DNA of 64,000 nucleotides from Diphasiastrum complanatum. Lineage: Eukaryota; Streptophyta; Lycopodiopsida; Lycopodiales; Lycopodiaceae. This document shows, piece by piece, positions 34,741 to 45,496 of this stretch (within the stretch, counting starts at the first letter, position 1; the number at the start of each line of letters is the position of its first letter). Made by a program: the position numbers and the translations under genes. The notes beneath the pieces were generated by a model that saw only the letters and a program-made list of their open reading frames with translations, ran no database searches and was not told the origin of the DNA. The stretch lies in NCBI GenBank assembly GCA_029204225.1, contig CM055103.1, positions 5,516,852 through 5,580,851 of the forward strand, written 5' to 3'.

Positions 34741-35800
34741 GCTCCAAGGTCATGGTATTCTCGACTTAACACCTTTCTTGAGTCACTAGGATTTAATCTT
34801 ATTAACTATGATCCTTCCTTATATGTCAAGTTTTTTGATAAAGATATTGTCATTCTTCTTATTTATGTTGATGATATCATTCTGATAGGAAGTAGTATCA
34901 AGTTAGTTGAGGAAACCAAGACTACACTTGGAAAAGAGTCCAAGATGAAAGATCTTGGAAAAATTCACTATATTCTAGGATTAGAGATTGACTTTCTTAA
35001 AGATAAAGCTTTTGTATGTCAATCCAAGTATGCTCTTTCAATGTTAAAGAAGTTCAATATGTTGAATTGTAAGAGTATAGAAACACCTACGGAGCAAAAT
35101 GTAAAGGACTCTAACAAAGGTGATGAAAGATCCCTCGTGGACATCACACTTTTTAGAAGTCTCATAGGCTCCTTAATTTGGCTCACAATAACTAGACCTG
35201 ACATAAGCTTTAGTGTTCATCAGTTGAGCCAGGCTATGCAAAATCCTACTATCTATCATTGGAAAATGGCCAAGAGAGTGCTTAGATATATATCTTCAAC
35301 TTTTAATTTTGGTTTATTGTATAAAAGTGAAGATCTTTCTATTATTGGTTATTCTGACTCGGATTTTGCAAGTGATAGAGCAGATCAAAAATCTACAAGT
35401 GCTTATGTCATATATCTTGGAGGAAACTTGATATCTTGGCTTTCCAAAAGGCAAGATATTGTATCACTCTCATCATGTGAAGTTGAGTACAAGGAACTCA
35501 CTACAAAAACAAAGGAAGTGCTTTGGATCAAGAGGTTACTAGTGGAACTAGAGATAATCTTGGAAGAGGATCTACCTATGATCATGTGTGACAACATTTC
35601 AGTCCAAGCCCTTGCCAACAACCCGATATTCCATGCAAGGAGCAAGCATATCGAAGTTGCACATCACTTCGTGAGAGAGAAGCTCATTGGAGGGGAAATT
35701 TGGAGCACATCGACACATCATCTTGTATTGCTGATATGCTCACCAAACCTTTGAGCAAAAGTTCCTTCATCAAGCATAGAGCCAATCTTGGAGTTATACC
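34708..35800 (+). pseudogene. Copia-D RT second half and RNase H
   Basis: Open from 34708 to 35754. It carries SLYGLKQAPRSWYSRL, the active-site box LIYVDDIILI (YVDD, residues 53-56), and then RNase H with Asp in GYSDSDF, Glu in SSCEVEYKEL and Asp in MCDNISVQAL. A one-base change near 35700 shifts the last 45 codons; the expected LEHID..S.CIADMLTKPL is still legible in the neighbouring frame to about 35800. Confidence 0.92.
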
Positions 35801-35826
35801 AAGATCCATGTTCAAATCAATATAGA

Positions 35827-35839
35827 TTATTTTTAGGAG
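35827..35839 (+). other. Polypurine-type tract of Copia-D
   Basis: TTATTTTTAGGAG lies directly before the 3' LTR. It is short and only partly purine, but at the expected place. Confidence 0.5.
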
Positions 35840-36624
35840 TGTTAAGATTGGAAAAACAATCCATATTGATTTCTTGGCTTGCTACAAATGTTGTACCATG
35901 CAAGTATGTAGCTCATAAAAGTAAAATGCCAAGTTTGGCCTACATAGAACTCGAGCTACATGGTTATATAATGTCTAGATTGAAAAATACAACTTGCATA
36001 TAGTTTGTGGACATAAAATTAGCAAAGTCATGCTTGTAGAAACTCGTGGCAATTCACAAGCATTAATTGTAAGTGATCCATAGTGACATGCAAGGCATGC
36101 ACAAAGTGTAATGGACACATGCATGATGATTTGTACTTTGTTAGTTAGAACTAGCACACTTGTAAAAAGTTGGTAGAATCTCATGCATGGCAAGTGACCA
36201 ATGTCACTAGATGTCACTTTAGTTGTCATTTTGGAATGAATGGATTGGTTCTACCTCGAGCTACCTCAAACTCCATAAATATGTGTAGCTCTCCTTACAA
36301 TCAATGATGAAGAACCAAAGTTTTGTAGCTACCTCATGCCATTTTGGATCTAAACTATTTTGCTCGTTATCTCTCTATCTTTCTCTCTCTAACTCATGTT
36401 GAAGCTAATGCTTATACACTTATATCTTGTACTTTTGCTCATTATTGATTCATTGCTATCATATTCAGTTGCTTAGCATGCTAGATTGTGGTTAAGCCAT
36501 TTCGTCTAAACTAGATCTTGCTAATCAATCTAGAATCAGGCTATTGTGCTAATCACAAAGCTTAATCAGATCCATCATACTTGTGGACATTTCCCACACG
36601 TGTGAATTCTGAAAATTTTTGTCA
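35840..36624 (+). repeat. Copia-D 3' LTR (785 bp)
   Basis: Begins TGTTAAGATTGG and ends TTTTTGTCA, followed by the duplicated GGTAG. Very similar to the 5' LTR apart from small indels. Confidence 0.92.
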
Positions 36625-37016
36625 GGTAGACCTGTGGCTTTCAAGAGCAAGAAATTGGACCCTTACTCACAATAGGTATTCTACTTATGAGAAGGAACTT
36701 TCTGTTGTCATCCATGCGTTAAAGATCTGGAGACATTATTTGTACGGATCCAAATTCATGGGATGACAGATCATGAATCTCTTAAGTATATCTGTGATGT
36801 CTCAGACCTTAGGGGTCGTAAGGCTCGTTGGTCAGAACTCATTCAAGAGTTTGAATTCGACATTAAGTACCGTCAAGGTACGTCAAATTGTGTCGTTGAT
36901 GCTTTGAGCCGGATCATAGTTGTTAATCAGTTATGCTTTGCTGAGTCCCAATCTGAGTTGTACTTTTCTCTGCGAGATCTTTGTTGGACCGGTGAGTTTT
37001 TTGGTCATATTTGGTA
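36625..37016 (+). pseudogene. Gypsy RNase H, second part
   Basis: Resumes the gypsy RNase H interrupted at 30410: YSTYEKELSVVIHALKIWRH near 36680, a one-base shift near 36760, then MTDHESLKYICD and YRQGTSNCVVDALSR. The duplicated GGTAG at its start marks the insertion site. Confidence 0.88.
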
Positions 37017-38318
37017 AGATGTCCTGGCAAGAAACTCTTTCATGAGAGACAATCTTGGAAAGCAGGATTCCAAGAAATCTCGCGAAGAAAAGATACTTGA
37101 TGATTATTCCATTCACAATGGTTTGCTTTTCCATAGAGAAAAAGTATGTGTGCTTGATATCGTGGACATTAGGGCCCAATCCTGCAGAAGTGCCATGATA
37201 CCCCGAGCGCGAGACACCCTGGTATACAGAGGACGCTTGACCTTGTTAGAAGAGAATTTCATTGGCCAAAAATGAAAGGTCATGTTGAGGCATATGTTCA
37301 AAAGTGTGAACAATGCCAAGTATAAAGCGGAAAGACTCAAAGCAGCTGGTCTGTTACATCCATTGGAATTCCCAACAAGAAATGGGAAAGTATTTCCATG
37401 GATTTTGTGTTGGGACTTCCTAAGTCAGGGAAGGGTCACAATGCTATTTGGGTAGTAGTTGACAGGGTAACCAACATGGCACAGTTTATTCCAACAAAAA
37501 CTACTGTCAAAGTTTCTGAACTTGCTCAACTTTTTGTTGAAAAGTTGTTCAGGTTGTAAGGATTGCCGAACGATAATGTTAGTGATCATGATTCCAAGTT
37601 CACTGGCAAGTTCTGGCAAACAGTCTTTGAAAGACTAGAAACTACCTTAAGTCTATCGTCTACGGATCACCCAAAAACTGATGGTTAGATCGAACGTGTC
37701 AACCAGTCGATGGAAGATATGCTTCGCACATATGTTTCTAGGTGACAATCAGACTGAGAAAAGTATCTCCCAATGGTTGAGTTCGCATACAACAATATGA
37801 AGCATTCTGCCACTGGTTTTAGTCCTTTTATACTCTTGTATGGCTTTTAGCCTCGTTCCCCTATCTCTGTTGGACTCAAAGGTCTCAAGGTTCAAGCTGC
37901 AACACATTTCTTGCATGATATGCAGAAAATGTTGGAGGTGGCTAGGGAAAGCATTAGATCGACTCAAGATAGAGCCCAGTTCTATGCCAACCGAAGTCGC
38001 GCTCCTCGAGAGCTTGAGATCGGTGATTGGGCGTATCTTAGAATCCCTAAGGACTCTAAGACACTTCGAACGAGGAAATGTCCGAAATTATCTCCACATT
38101 TTAGCGGTCCTTTCAAAGTTCTTAACAAGATTGGTAAGACTGCGTATAGACTAGAACTCCATGCTGGAACTAAGGTTCATCCTGTATTCCATGTTAGTCG
38201 TTTAAAGGAACGATTTGGTGGGAAAGATGACCTGATTCCCACAGACGATCTAGTGCTATTGGAGGATTTGATTGCTTTTGTAACCCATGAACCGAAAAGG
38301 ATCATGGATACTAGATGA
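37017..38318 (+). pseudogene. Gypsy integrase with C-terminal linker
   Basis: In broken frames. The zinc domain is poorly preserved. The core has Asp in SISMDFVLGLPKSG, Asp in NVSDHDSKFTGKFW and Glu in IERVNQSMEDML, so all three catalytic acids are present, but stops interrupt (for example TAG before IERVN at about 37687). The end shows the gypsy GPF/Y-like block (HFSGPFKVLNKIGKTAYRL) and HPVFHVSRLKE. Stop TGA at 38316-38318. Confidence 0.88.
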
Positions 38319-38441
38319 CATCAACTAAGAAATCGTTTGATTTCTGAACATCTGATTTGTTGGAAAAGCATGTTAGATGATGAGGACACCTGGGAGAAGG
38401 AGGATGATTTAAGACTTAGATTCCCTGGTTTCTTCCCATAG
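38319..38441 (+). pseudogene. Chromodomain at gypsy C-terminus
   Basis: In frame after the TGA: ISEHLICWKSMLDDEDTWEK and then DDLRLRFPGFFP. This is the group-type chromodomain of plant chromoviruses, thought to steer integration to chromatin marks. Confidence 0.8.
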
Positions 38442-38451
38442 ATGGAAGTTT

Positions 38452-38467
38452 TTATTGGGGGGGGAAA
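38452..38467 (+). other. Polypurine tract of the gypsy element
   Basis: ATTGGGGGGGGAAA directly before the 3' LTR. Confidence 0.88.
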
Positions 38468-38862
38468 TGTTATGTACCATAACAGTACGCCCTTCAGTGA
38501 CGGCCTCACAAGAGGCATGACGCAGGACTGGAGCTATCGACATGTCTAGGTGCCACGCGTCACCATCCTAGGTGGTCACGTGTCGTCGGTAGGACCATGC
38601 TTGATGGGCACCACTGTGCTATGCCTATATAGTGGTGGGGTCTCCCTCTTTCCATTCACTCAATCTACCCGGGAGTTGGTGGATGGAGAGCACGTGCATT
38701 AGCCAGGATGTATCTCCAGGCTAGGAGATGTGTGCTAGGGAGAGCCAAGTGCGATGGCTAGTGATATGGGATGCCAGTTATCATAGGAGGCTTGACCGGG
38801 CATGATTATGTCCATTGCTTCAAGGCATGGGGGTGGGTAGGTTGTGACCCTATGTTGTAACA
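38468..38862 (+). repeat. Gypsy 3' LTR (395 bp)
   Basis: Begins TGTTATGTACCATAACAG, ends TATGTTGTAACA and is followed by the target duplication ACCTT. It lacks about 78 bp present near the end of the 5' LTR. Confidence 0.92.
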
Positions 38863-39278
38863 ACCTTGCAATCCTGGATCTCATGATTAGTGCACTTGCA
38901 ATACTTATAGAACATCTTCTTCTTTTACTGTGGATTTGATAATTATTCTTGACTATGTGTCAGTTTTTGATTTGATGCAGACTGCTTAGAGCTTTTTTGC
39001 TTCTGTCATTTTGAACCTTTGTTGACATGTAGAGTATGAGATGATGAAGTCAACGAAGCGTCTTGACTTCTTCGATTATCTTCTTGTAGCAAAATAGTGA
39101 TAACTCTAGTGAGAGCTAAATCTAAATGTGTCGATATGATCATCACCCAGTTCTCAGATGTAGAGGGCGACCTTGAAAACAATGTCATAATTGTGTCTTG
39201 ATCGTCTCTGATTGATCCGACAGTGGCCATCTGTAGCAAGAGATTCTTAAACTGGTTAACGTGATTCTGAAGTGAATC
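38863..39278 (-). pseudogene. Copia-A gag fragment, right piece
   Basis: Continuation of the minus-strand Copia-A fragment split by the gypsy element: damaged zinc knuckle near 38880-38915 and a gag block (MATVGSIRDDQDTIMTLFSR, NWVMIISTHLDLALTRVITI). It breaks off near 39278, where plus-strand Copia-B sequence starts. Confidence 0.8.
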
Positions 39279-39327
39279 ACCATTTTTACTATTTCAGAAT
39301 ATTTCATAATTTCGTAGATCATTCATC

Positions 39328-40121
39328 ATGGAAGGTACATCTTTAGAAATCTGCTTGATCAATAAGTTCAACGGTGATGACTTCCACATGTGGAAAATCA
39401 AAATGAAGATTATACTCACTAGAAAAAAAAAACTTTGGGGATACGTCAATGGTTCAATAGCCAAGTCGACTGAACCTGACATGATGACTGCCTGGGAAGC
39501 TAAGGATGGCAAAGCTCTTGCCATTGTATATCTGAATCTTAAAGATTCACAAATAGCTCATGTAGCAAATTGTACCAGTTCCAAAGAAGCATGGGACATT
39601 CTATCTAGTCTATATAAAACAGTTGATGTGTCGACTTGTCTCTTCCTGAGAAAGAAGTTCTTGTCACTCAAGATGAGTGAAGGAACCTTAGTCACTAATC
39701 ATTTGAATGAATTCAAACAGCTACTTGATTAGTTAGTTGCGATAGGTTTGCCAGCTCTCTTCTGTCCAGTCTTCCTCTCTCTTACGACAACTTAATATTG
39801 CTTTTGAGCAATGCTCCTGACCTGTCACTACAAAAGTTGACAACAAGTTTATTGTAGCAAGTAAGAAGAAAAAGCTTATCCACGTCGAATTCAAAGGTAG
39901 TCACCCTCTATTCGAATAAGCAACAGTTCCAGAAGAAGAAATCTTCGAAGGACAAGAAGACAAAAGCTGAGCAGACTGACTCAGACCAAACTCTTCTACA
40001 AATATTGCAAGAGAACCAATCACGACATCAAAGACTATTGAGCACAATGAAGCAAAGAGAAAGATGCAGCAAGATGGAGGATCTGATTCTGCCAGAACCT
40101 CACTGCTAATGGTACAAGATG
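39328..40121 (+). pseudogene. Copia-B gag, interrupted by a Copia-A LTR
   Basis: Opens MEGTSLEICLINKFNGDDFH, nearly complete to a stop at 39730 (EFKQLLD*), then continues in broken frames to the damaged zinc knuckle near 39990-40040. It is cut in the middle of the post-knuckle region (TGGTACAAGAT, compare 22405) by an LTR starting at 40122. It retains the segment that the copy at 21669 has lost. No leader or LTR of its own is present upstream. Confidence 0.85.
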
Positions 40122-41504
40122 TGTTAGATTATTCTTCCTACTAGCCAAATAATCGATTCATCCAGTTCTGCAGTTTTCTTCGTGTTTCTACATAGTCTGC
40201 AGAAGTACTCATGAATTGCTTGCAGGTGGCTCCGAAATAATGGACATCATCCGACAATCTTTATCAAGCATGGTCCGACGAATCTTATCAGGTGAAAGTG
40301 TAAGGATCACCTAGTGAAGATTCGACTAGATCCTGTTGCATGCAACCAAAAGGATATCTGTGGAGCAAAACCATCCAACCAACAGAAAATGGCTAGTCAA
40401 TACCCTAACCACTTCACCCCCATGCCATGGTAAATGAATGCAAGAGAGGAGGAGCTACTCGCTACAAGGATTAGAAAATCCAATAGGTAGATGAGCGAGT
40501 TTCCACTAGTATATATTCTCTCCCATGAGTAGAGAATATTTCTTTTAGGATCCCCATGCAACTTGGAATAGCAATTGACCTCCTATTCTTACTTTATAGC
40601 AGTCAAATACCATGCAAGTGCTCCTATGTCCAGTTATAAGTCTGGGTCCTCATATGATTATTAATTACTTTTTTGGCCAAGCCTAGAATGACGAGGCATA
40701 ACTAATAGCCACATACACTGGAGTGACCGGCTATGCATGTCAAGAATTATTCTGAATTCTACATATTGGACATGGATGTAACAGAAAGACAGTTCATTGT
40801 CCCACTCTTGAACTGAAACTACAGATGTGCTTTAATAATTTAGCAAGTTTTCGGGAAGTCCTAACTGGATGGATGCCAGCTCATTATGGCCAACTGGCTA
40901 TCGCGATCTATGACCTAATCAGTAGTCCTACTTGACATGCCATATTTGCTTAGTATAAATAGTTAATCATATCATCAAGCATTTGATCAACGTATTGTAG
41001 CAACTCTCTCAAACTTTCAAGCTTGAACACTCTTGAGCATTCTAGATTAGTTCTTAAGAGTTCATTTAGAGTTTTCCTATTAGTTCTTATTGCTTATCAA
41101 CAGAAGTGCAATCAGACAGAGTTTTCAGTTACTCAGAGATAGCTTTGGAATACGCGGTCTCTATCCGCAATTGTCTTGTGCTCATCGTCATCCGTTTTAT
41201 GCTGAATCAGTCTATCCTTTATTACATTCAGTATTATGTCAGAATATATGCTTCTGTGTGATTTTTTTGTAGCTGATACATCTCATATTGCTATTGTTTG
41301 ATAATTCAATACTTCATTGTTTGGCTACGTAATCATTGTAGTGCTAGCGATTTTAAAGTTGGTCACTATAAGATTCAACGTGACTTCTATCGTTATTTGA
41401 TAGGCATAATCATGCATTAGAAAAGCAGGCTCCATTCCACTACACTCGATAAGTCGCCACAGCCTTCGACTTGTCGTGTTATTGCATATCACCTCTTTCC
41501 AACA
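40122..41504 (+). repeat. Copia-A LTR (1383 bp), plus orientation
   Basis: Begins TGTTAGATTATTC and ends TTTCCAACA directly before a primer binding site. It is related to the LTRs at 1546 and 19394. Confidence 0.85.
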
Positions 41505-41516
41505 TGGTATCAGAGC
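41505..41516 (+). other. Primer binding site of plus-strand Copia-A
   Basis: TGGTATCAGAGC adjoining the LTR. Confidence 0.88.
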
Positions 41517-41730
41517 ATATCATTTAATATGCTAGTACCTTCATGATATCAAAGCTCTAATACTTGATATCTTTTGCGATCAAATCAATATCATTAGATA
41601 ATTTTTAAAATATCATATTTCTCAATTTTGTGGTATCAAATTTCAGTAACAGATAGTTGATTTCCAATTGTAGCACAACACGGTATCACTCTCTTAACGT
41701 CATTGATTTATCAACAGACTAAAGTTCCAC

Positions 41731-42150
41731 ATGGATTCTCAAAGTAAAGCTGGTCTTATCGCAAACAAGCTGAATGGATCCAATTACTACTTGTGAAAAC
41801 TTAAGATGAAGACCTTGCTAGTCGCCAACGAGTTGTGGGATGTCACAGGTACAGAAGTGAAACTTGAAGATGACACACAACCGACTCAAAATAGAAATCG
41901 AAGGATGGTAAATCTTTTGCACTTATTATTCTCAATATATCAGACACTCAGATTGGCCACATAGCTGAAGCTCAAACTTCGAAAGAAGTATGGGACGTCA
42001 TGAGCTGACTATATGTTGTGAGGGACGTAACTTCCAAATTACATCTACGAAGAAACTTCACACTCAAGAACACATATAAGAAAATAGAGAATCTGAAGTA
42101 AGTTGTTGTAAATACAACTATCAGATCACGATCATGTGCCCGAGAATGGT
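41731..42150 (+). pseudogene. Copia-A gag N-terminal part
   Basis: Starts MDSQSKAGLIANKLNGSNYY, then a stop (TGA, 41794) and frameshifts. LKMKTLLVANELWDV is followed later by SKEVWDVMS and TSKLHLRRNFTLKN. It is the counterpart of the minus-strand gag starting at 1339. Similarity fades after about 42150. Confidence 0.8.
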
Positions 42151-43780
42151 TCACAGTAATGGTGCACTATGTGCTATGATCTTACTATGCTAGTTACAAA
42201 CTGAATACTATCTCTATTTTTTGAATCACTTTCACTCTTTCTAAAATCACTGATCCTGGCATCGAGCGTGAAGTAGTGCAGTTACTGCAAAGTAATCAAA
42301 TGAACTATGACGTAGTTTTTGCATTGGACAGGGCAGATGAAGAGCTCCATTTTGAATGGTAACAGTCGACGATCGTCGAAGACATCAAGCAAGTCAGGTC
42401 GACTAGATCACCCTTGAGAAGATGTCAATGTCGATGGAGTTTGATGTAAGGATGTCGATGAAGTCGATTCGGTGAAGTTGATGACATAGACGTTGACGAA
42501 GTCGATCCTGCTTCTACTTCAAGCCAATGTATTGCACAAACTGTTCGACTTATGTGAGTAAGGCTGCATGTCATTGTAGAGAGAGAGAATATTTACATAG
42601 TATACTGGTGCTCAAGAATTCTGGATCTAAGGAGTTGTTTGCAGGACGTTGGTTGCTGCTTGCTCATACTCTTTGATGATTGACTTTTCTTTGGCCAATT
42701 CTATGGATGTTTTGCCTTTGAATAAATCAAATCTATCTTGGAAGTTGGACAATGCTTGACGATATGTCTCAACCTTCCGAATCAAATAATTGATTTCGTG
42801 TTGGGAGTCGACGATCTGGTACAAGGGATAGCAGATTATTCCACTCTTCGGCTAGTCACATGAAGCTCCTTCAAAATTCACTTTTTTCCTAACTGAGCCA
42901 TATCCAATTAACTCTACAAGAGGTTGACCTATTGTTGGGCATCTTGGATGGCTTTATCCACTTTGTTTTGTAATAAGAGCATTCTGGAGTTGTGTAAGTA
43001 ATCCTCCAATGCTTCTTTATTCTGTTTAGCCTTCTTGAGATCGGCCTCTGATCTTTCTTCATGTTGTTGAGATCTTCATCTCCCGGTTGATCTGTATCAA
43101 CTTTTGGCTGGTTAAGTTATTCTTAGAGCCGAGATTTGAAATTCACTTCTCCATAGATATTTTTCCCTCTATCATATTCTGCATCATCCACCCTAGATGT
43201 GTATGAATCCCTAGGATATCACCAAAATCAAGAGATACTAACAACATGGTACTTTGTGCAACAGGAGGTACAAATACCGTAGGTGGCGCTGATTTGCCTT
43301 GAAGATTCGCCTGTGGATTTTTCTATTCAAATTGATTTTCACCCTCAAATCCATCTGTGTCTTGCACGTCGAATTTTTCTGGAGATCTGACCGTAGACTA
43401 GATTTTGATGGTATTTGGTGCTTTGAACACTTGAGTTTGACCTTGAACTTGATCTGACTGAGGTGCAGCATCCAGGTTCTGAGAAGCATCTTGGAACTGA
43501 CTGAATCCCATTACAAGGGAGTTGGAATTAAAGGGCCCGAGGTTGAGAGGCATAACAATTTGTTCTTCAGCCTCTAAGAGATGGGAATCATCAAACGATT
43601 CCAAGAAACGTTATGTGCATGGGGACATTGCGGATGTGTGTGGAGGTTAGGCGGCATGGGCTGCTGTAACTGGACTTGAGAATCTAATTCTCACATAAGG
43701 CCCTCGTGAGCAATCGGTGGCGGGGCTGCAGAGGCTGAGGGGATGGGAAGTTCGGAGTGGGTAGCAGCAGGCACAACTAG
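42151..43780. other. No firm gene; weak minus-strand frames
   Basis: The minus strand carries discontinuous frames that read like one eroded protein: from about 43604 a Gln/Asn-rich part (LNLGPFNSNSLVMGFSQFQD), later a coiled-coil-like part (IRKVETYRQALSNFQDRFDL, 42824-42627). Many stops separate them. Plus strand 42395-42530 has a GATGTCGATGAAGTCGAT-type repeat. No family recognised; the frames begin downstream of a palindrome array (43794-44150). Confidence 0.35.
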
Positions 43781-43793
43781 AAAACTATGTGTT

Positions 43794-44150
43794 TATCCAC
43801 GCAGAGTATCCACGTGACATCCGACACTTAGTCGATTTTCCAAAATTTTGTTTGCATGGAACATCCACACGTGGATTATCCAACGCCAAAAAGTTTTTGA
43901 ACACACCTCCGGCCAGTTCACCGGTGTTTTTCTGACACGGCGCTGAAAAATTTATGCCCGTGGATTATCCACGCCAAATTGAATTTTAAGAATTCCGGAA
44001 ACTGTGGAAGGGAAGCTTGGCCGTGCTGGAAGGTAGTTTATGCGTGGATAATCCACGCGTGGATTATCCACACAAATTTCAGTTTGTACAACTTCTTTAC
44101 GAGACCGGACCGGACCAGACGTTAAAGATATTTTCTGTGTGGATTATCCA
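43794..44150. promoter_or_regulatory. Array of GTGGATTATCCAC palindromes
   Basis: GTGGAT(A/T)ATCCAC occurs at 43960, 44044 and 44059, with shortened forms (GTGGATTATCCA or TATCCAC) at 43794, 43808, 43871 and 44139. The sites lie upstream of the weak minus-strand frames, the same arrangement as the palindrome block at 12530-13070. A protein-binding array or transposon subterminal repeat is likely; which one is open. Confidence 0.5.
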
Positions 44151-44162
44151 TGCGGTTTTTTT

Positions 44163-44350
44163 TTTTTTTGCATGTTGATAATGAAATGAAATTAGTTAAA
44201 TAAATATTTTTTGAAGGTGAATTATATTATGATGAGGTTATATTTTTTTTTTCTAAAGTGAATTATATTGTGATGAGGTTTTCTTTTTTTCGCATGTTGA
44301 TAATGAAATGGAATTAGTTAAATAAATATTTTTCTAAAGTGAACGATATC
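44163..44350 (+). repeat. AT-rich degenerate tandem repeat
   Basis: GCATGTTGATAATGAAATG followed by AATTAGTTAAATAAATATTTTT occurs at about 44170 and again at about 44291. Between them TCTAAAGTGAATTATATTGTGATGAGGTT and its variant repeat. Confidence 0.75.
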
Positions 44351-44637
44351 ATGATGTTCCTAGATGATTGGGATTTTTTATGAGGTCGGCCACCTACTTT
44401 TGTAAGATAGTTGACTCGAGCTACCAAGAGGGTAATTATGCATGATCTAAGGCTTTGATAGCCAAGGGTTTAGGGTCTACCTTAATGGCACTCTACCCTA
44501 ATCTCATATCCGAGATCATTTGATATGGATTGAGAGCTCATTTTGTACATACTTTGAGAGATTATTAAGAGATGGTGATTTTGGCAAGTTTGCTCTTTAA
44601 TGAGGAATTGATGAATGATGAATGAAAGGTTTTTTTT

Positions 44638-45415
44638 GTCTAATGAATAGATCTGAATCTGAACAAAGTACTATACTTTCCACGTGTGTGACAGGATATG
44701 AGAATCAATTATTTCTAGTTTTATTGTGGTGTTCAAAAGCTCAGTGCCATTAGATACAAAATAGGTTGAATTGTCTGCTAGTTTTCTATCTATTAGATAT
44801 AAGTGAAACCTTTGATGCTTTTTCAATGTTTTAGTATCCAAATGAGGTTCATAACCTCTAATTTTAACATGGTATCAAAGCCCAAATGCAACCGTCAAGG
44901 TTCAAATACAAGTAAGAGAGAAGCAATTACAAGTTGATGATTGTTTAATTTGTATTGCCCTTACTACCTTAAGTTTGATGATGTTCCTTCAAGTGTGAAT
45001 GAAACTTTAGCAACAAAAGAGTGATTTGATGCAATGAAAAGTGAGTACATGATGCATTGTTTGAGATACTTGTAAAATTATTGATCCTCCATCAATGATA
45101 CAAAATGTTACTATTTGCAAATGGGTCTTTAAGATCAAGATTAGTCAAGATGGTAGTGTGAACAATTATAAAACAAGACTAGTTGCCAAGGGATATGCTC
45201 AATTCAAGGGGATGACTGTGATGAAACACTTGATTCTGTCATAGTTTGAGGTGGTGATTTCATTAACACATGATTTTAGTGATCTATTGCCTTTGCAACA
45301 TTTGTTAAAAAATGAGAATTTTCTTGGAACATAAAACCGTACATCTATCTTCACTGACATTATCTCCAAAAAATTGGGATTGAAGTCAAACTATGTCTAT
45401 TCTTTCACTTAAAAG
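44638..45415 (+). mobile_element. Deleted copia derivative, copy 2
   Basis: Plus-strand counterpart of 14780-15500: LTR end to TTTTAACA (44869), altered primer binding site TGGTATCAAAGC (44870-44881), a short leader, then the start of copia RT (near 45110-45220, CKWVFKIKISQDGSVNNYKT then RLVAKGYAQ). Both copies end at the same place (CTATTCTTTCACTT). Gag, protease and integrase are missing in both. Confidence 0.75.
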
Positions 45416-45496
45416 CATTATACATTTTGCACTACCACATGACAAACATGAATCTCATAAATTATCACTGTGAATGAACATGGTGTTTCAAAATGA

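Larger units (their letters stand above)
30411..36624 (+). mobile_element. Copia-D, complete Ty1/copia element nested in the gypsy element
   Basis: LTRs of 755 and 785 bp, primer binding site, gag, protease, integrase, RT and RNase H in copia order, and polypurine tract. The flanking duplication GGTAG (30406-30410 and 36625-36629) proves insertion into the gypsy RNase H coding region. Few stops and frameshifts are present, so it is the youngest and best preserved element in the window. Confidence 0.95.
26540..38862 (+). mobile_element. Chromovirus-type Ty3/gypsy element, full length, split by Copia-D
   Basis: Complete order: 5' LTR, primer binding site, gag, protease, RT, RNase H (split), integrase, chromodomain, polypurine tract, 3' LTR. 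Both outer flanks carry the 5-bp target duplication ACCTT. Removing the 6214-bp Copia-D and its 5-bp duplication leaves about 6.1 kb, normal for a plant chromovirus. Several frameshifts, stops and a 67-bp internal duplication make it non-autonomous. It inserted into a minus-strand Copia-A fragment. Confidence 0.92.
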
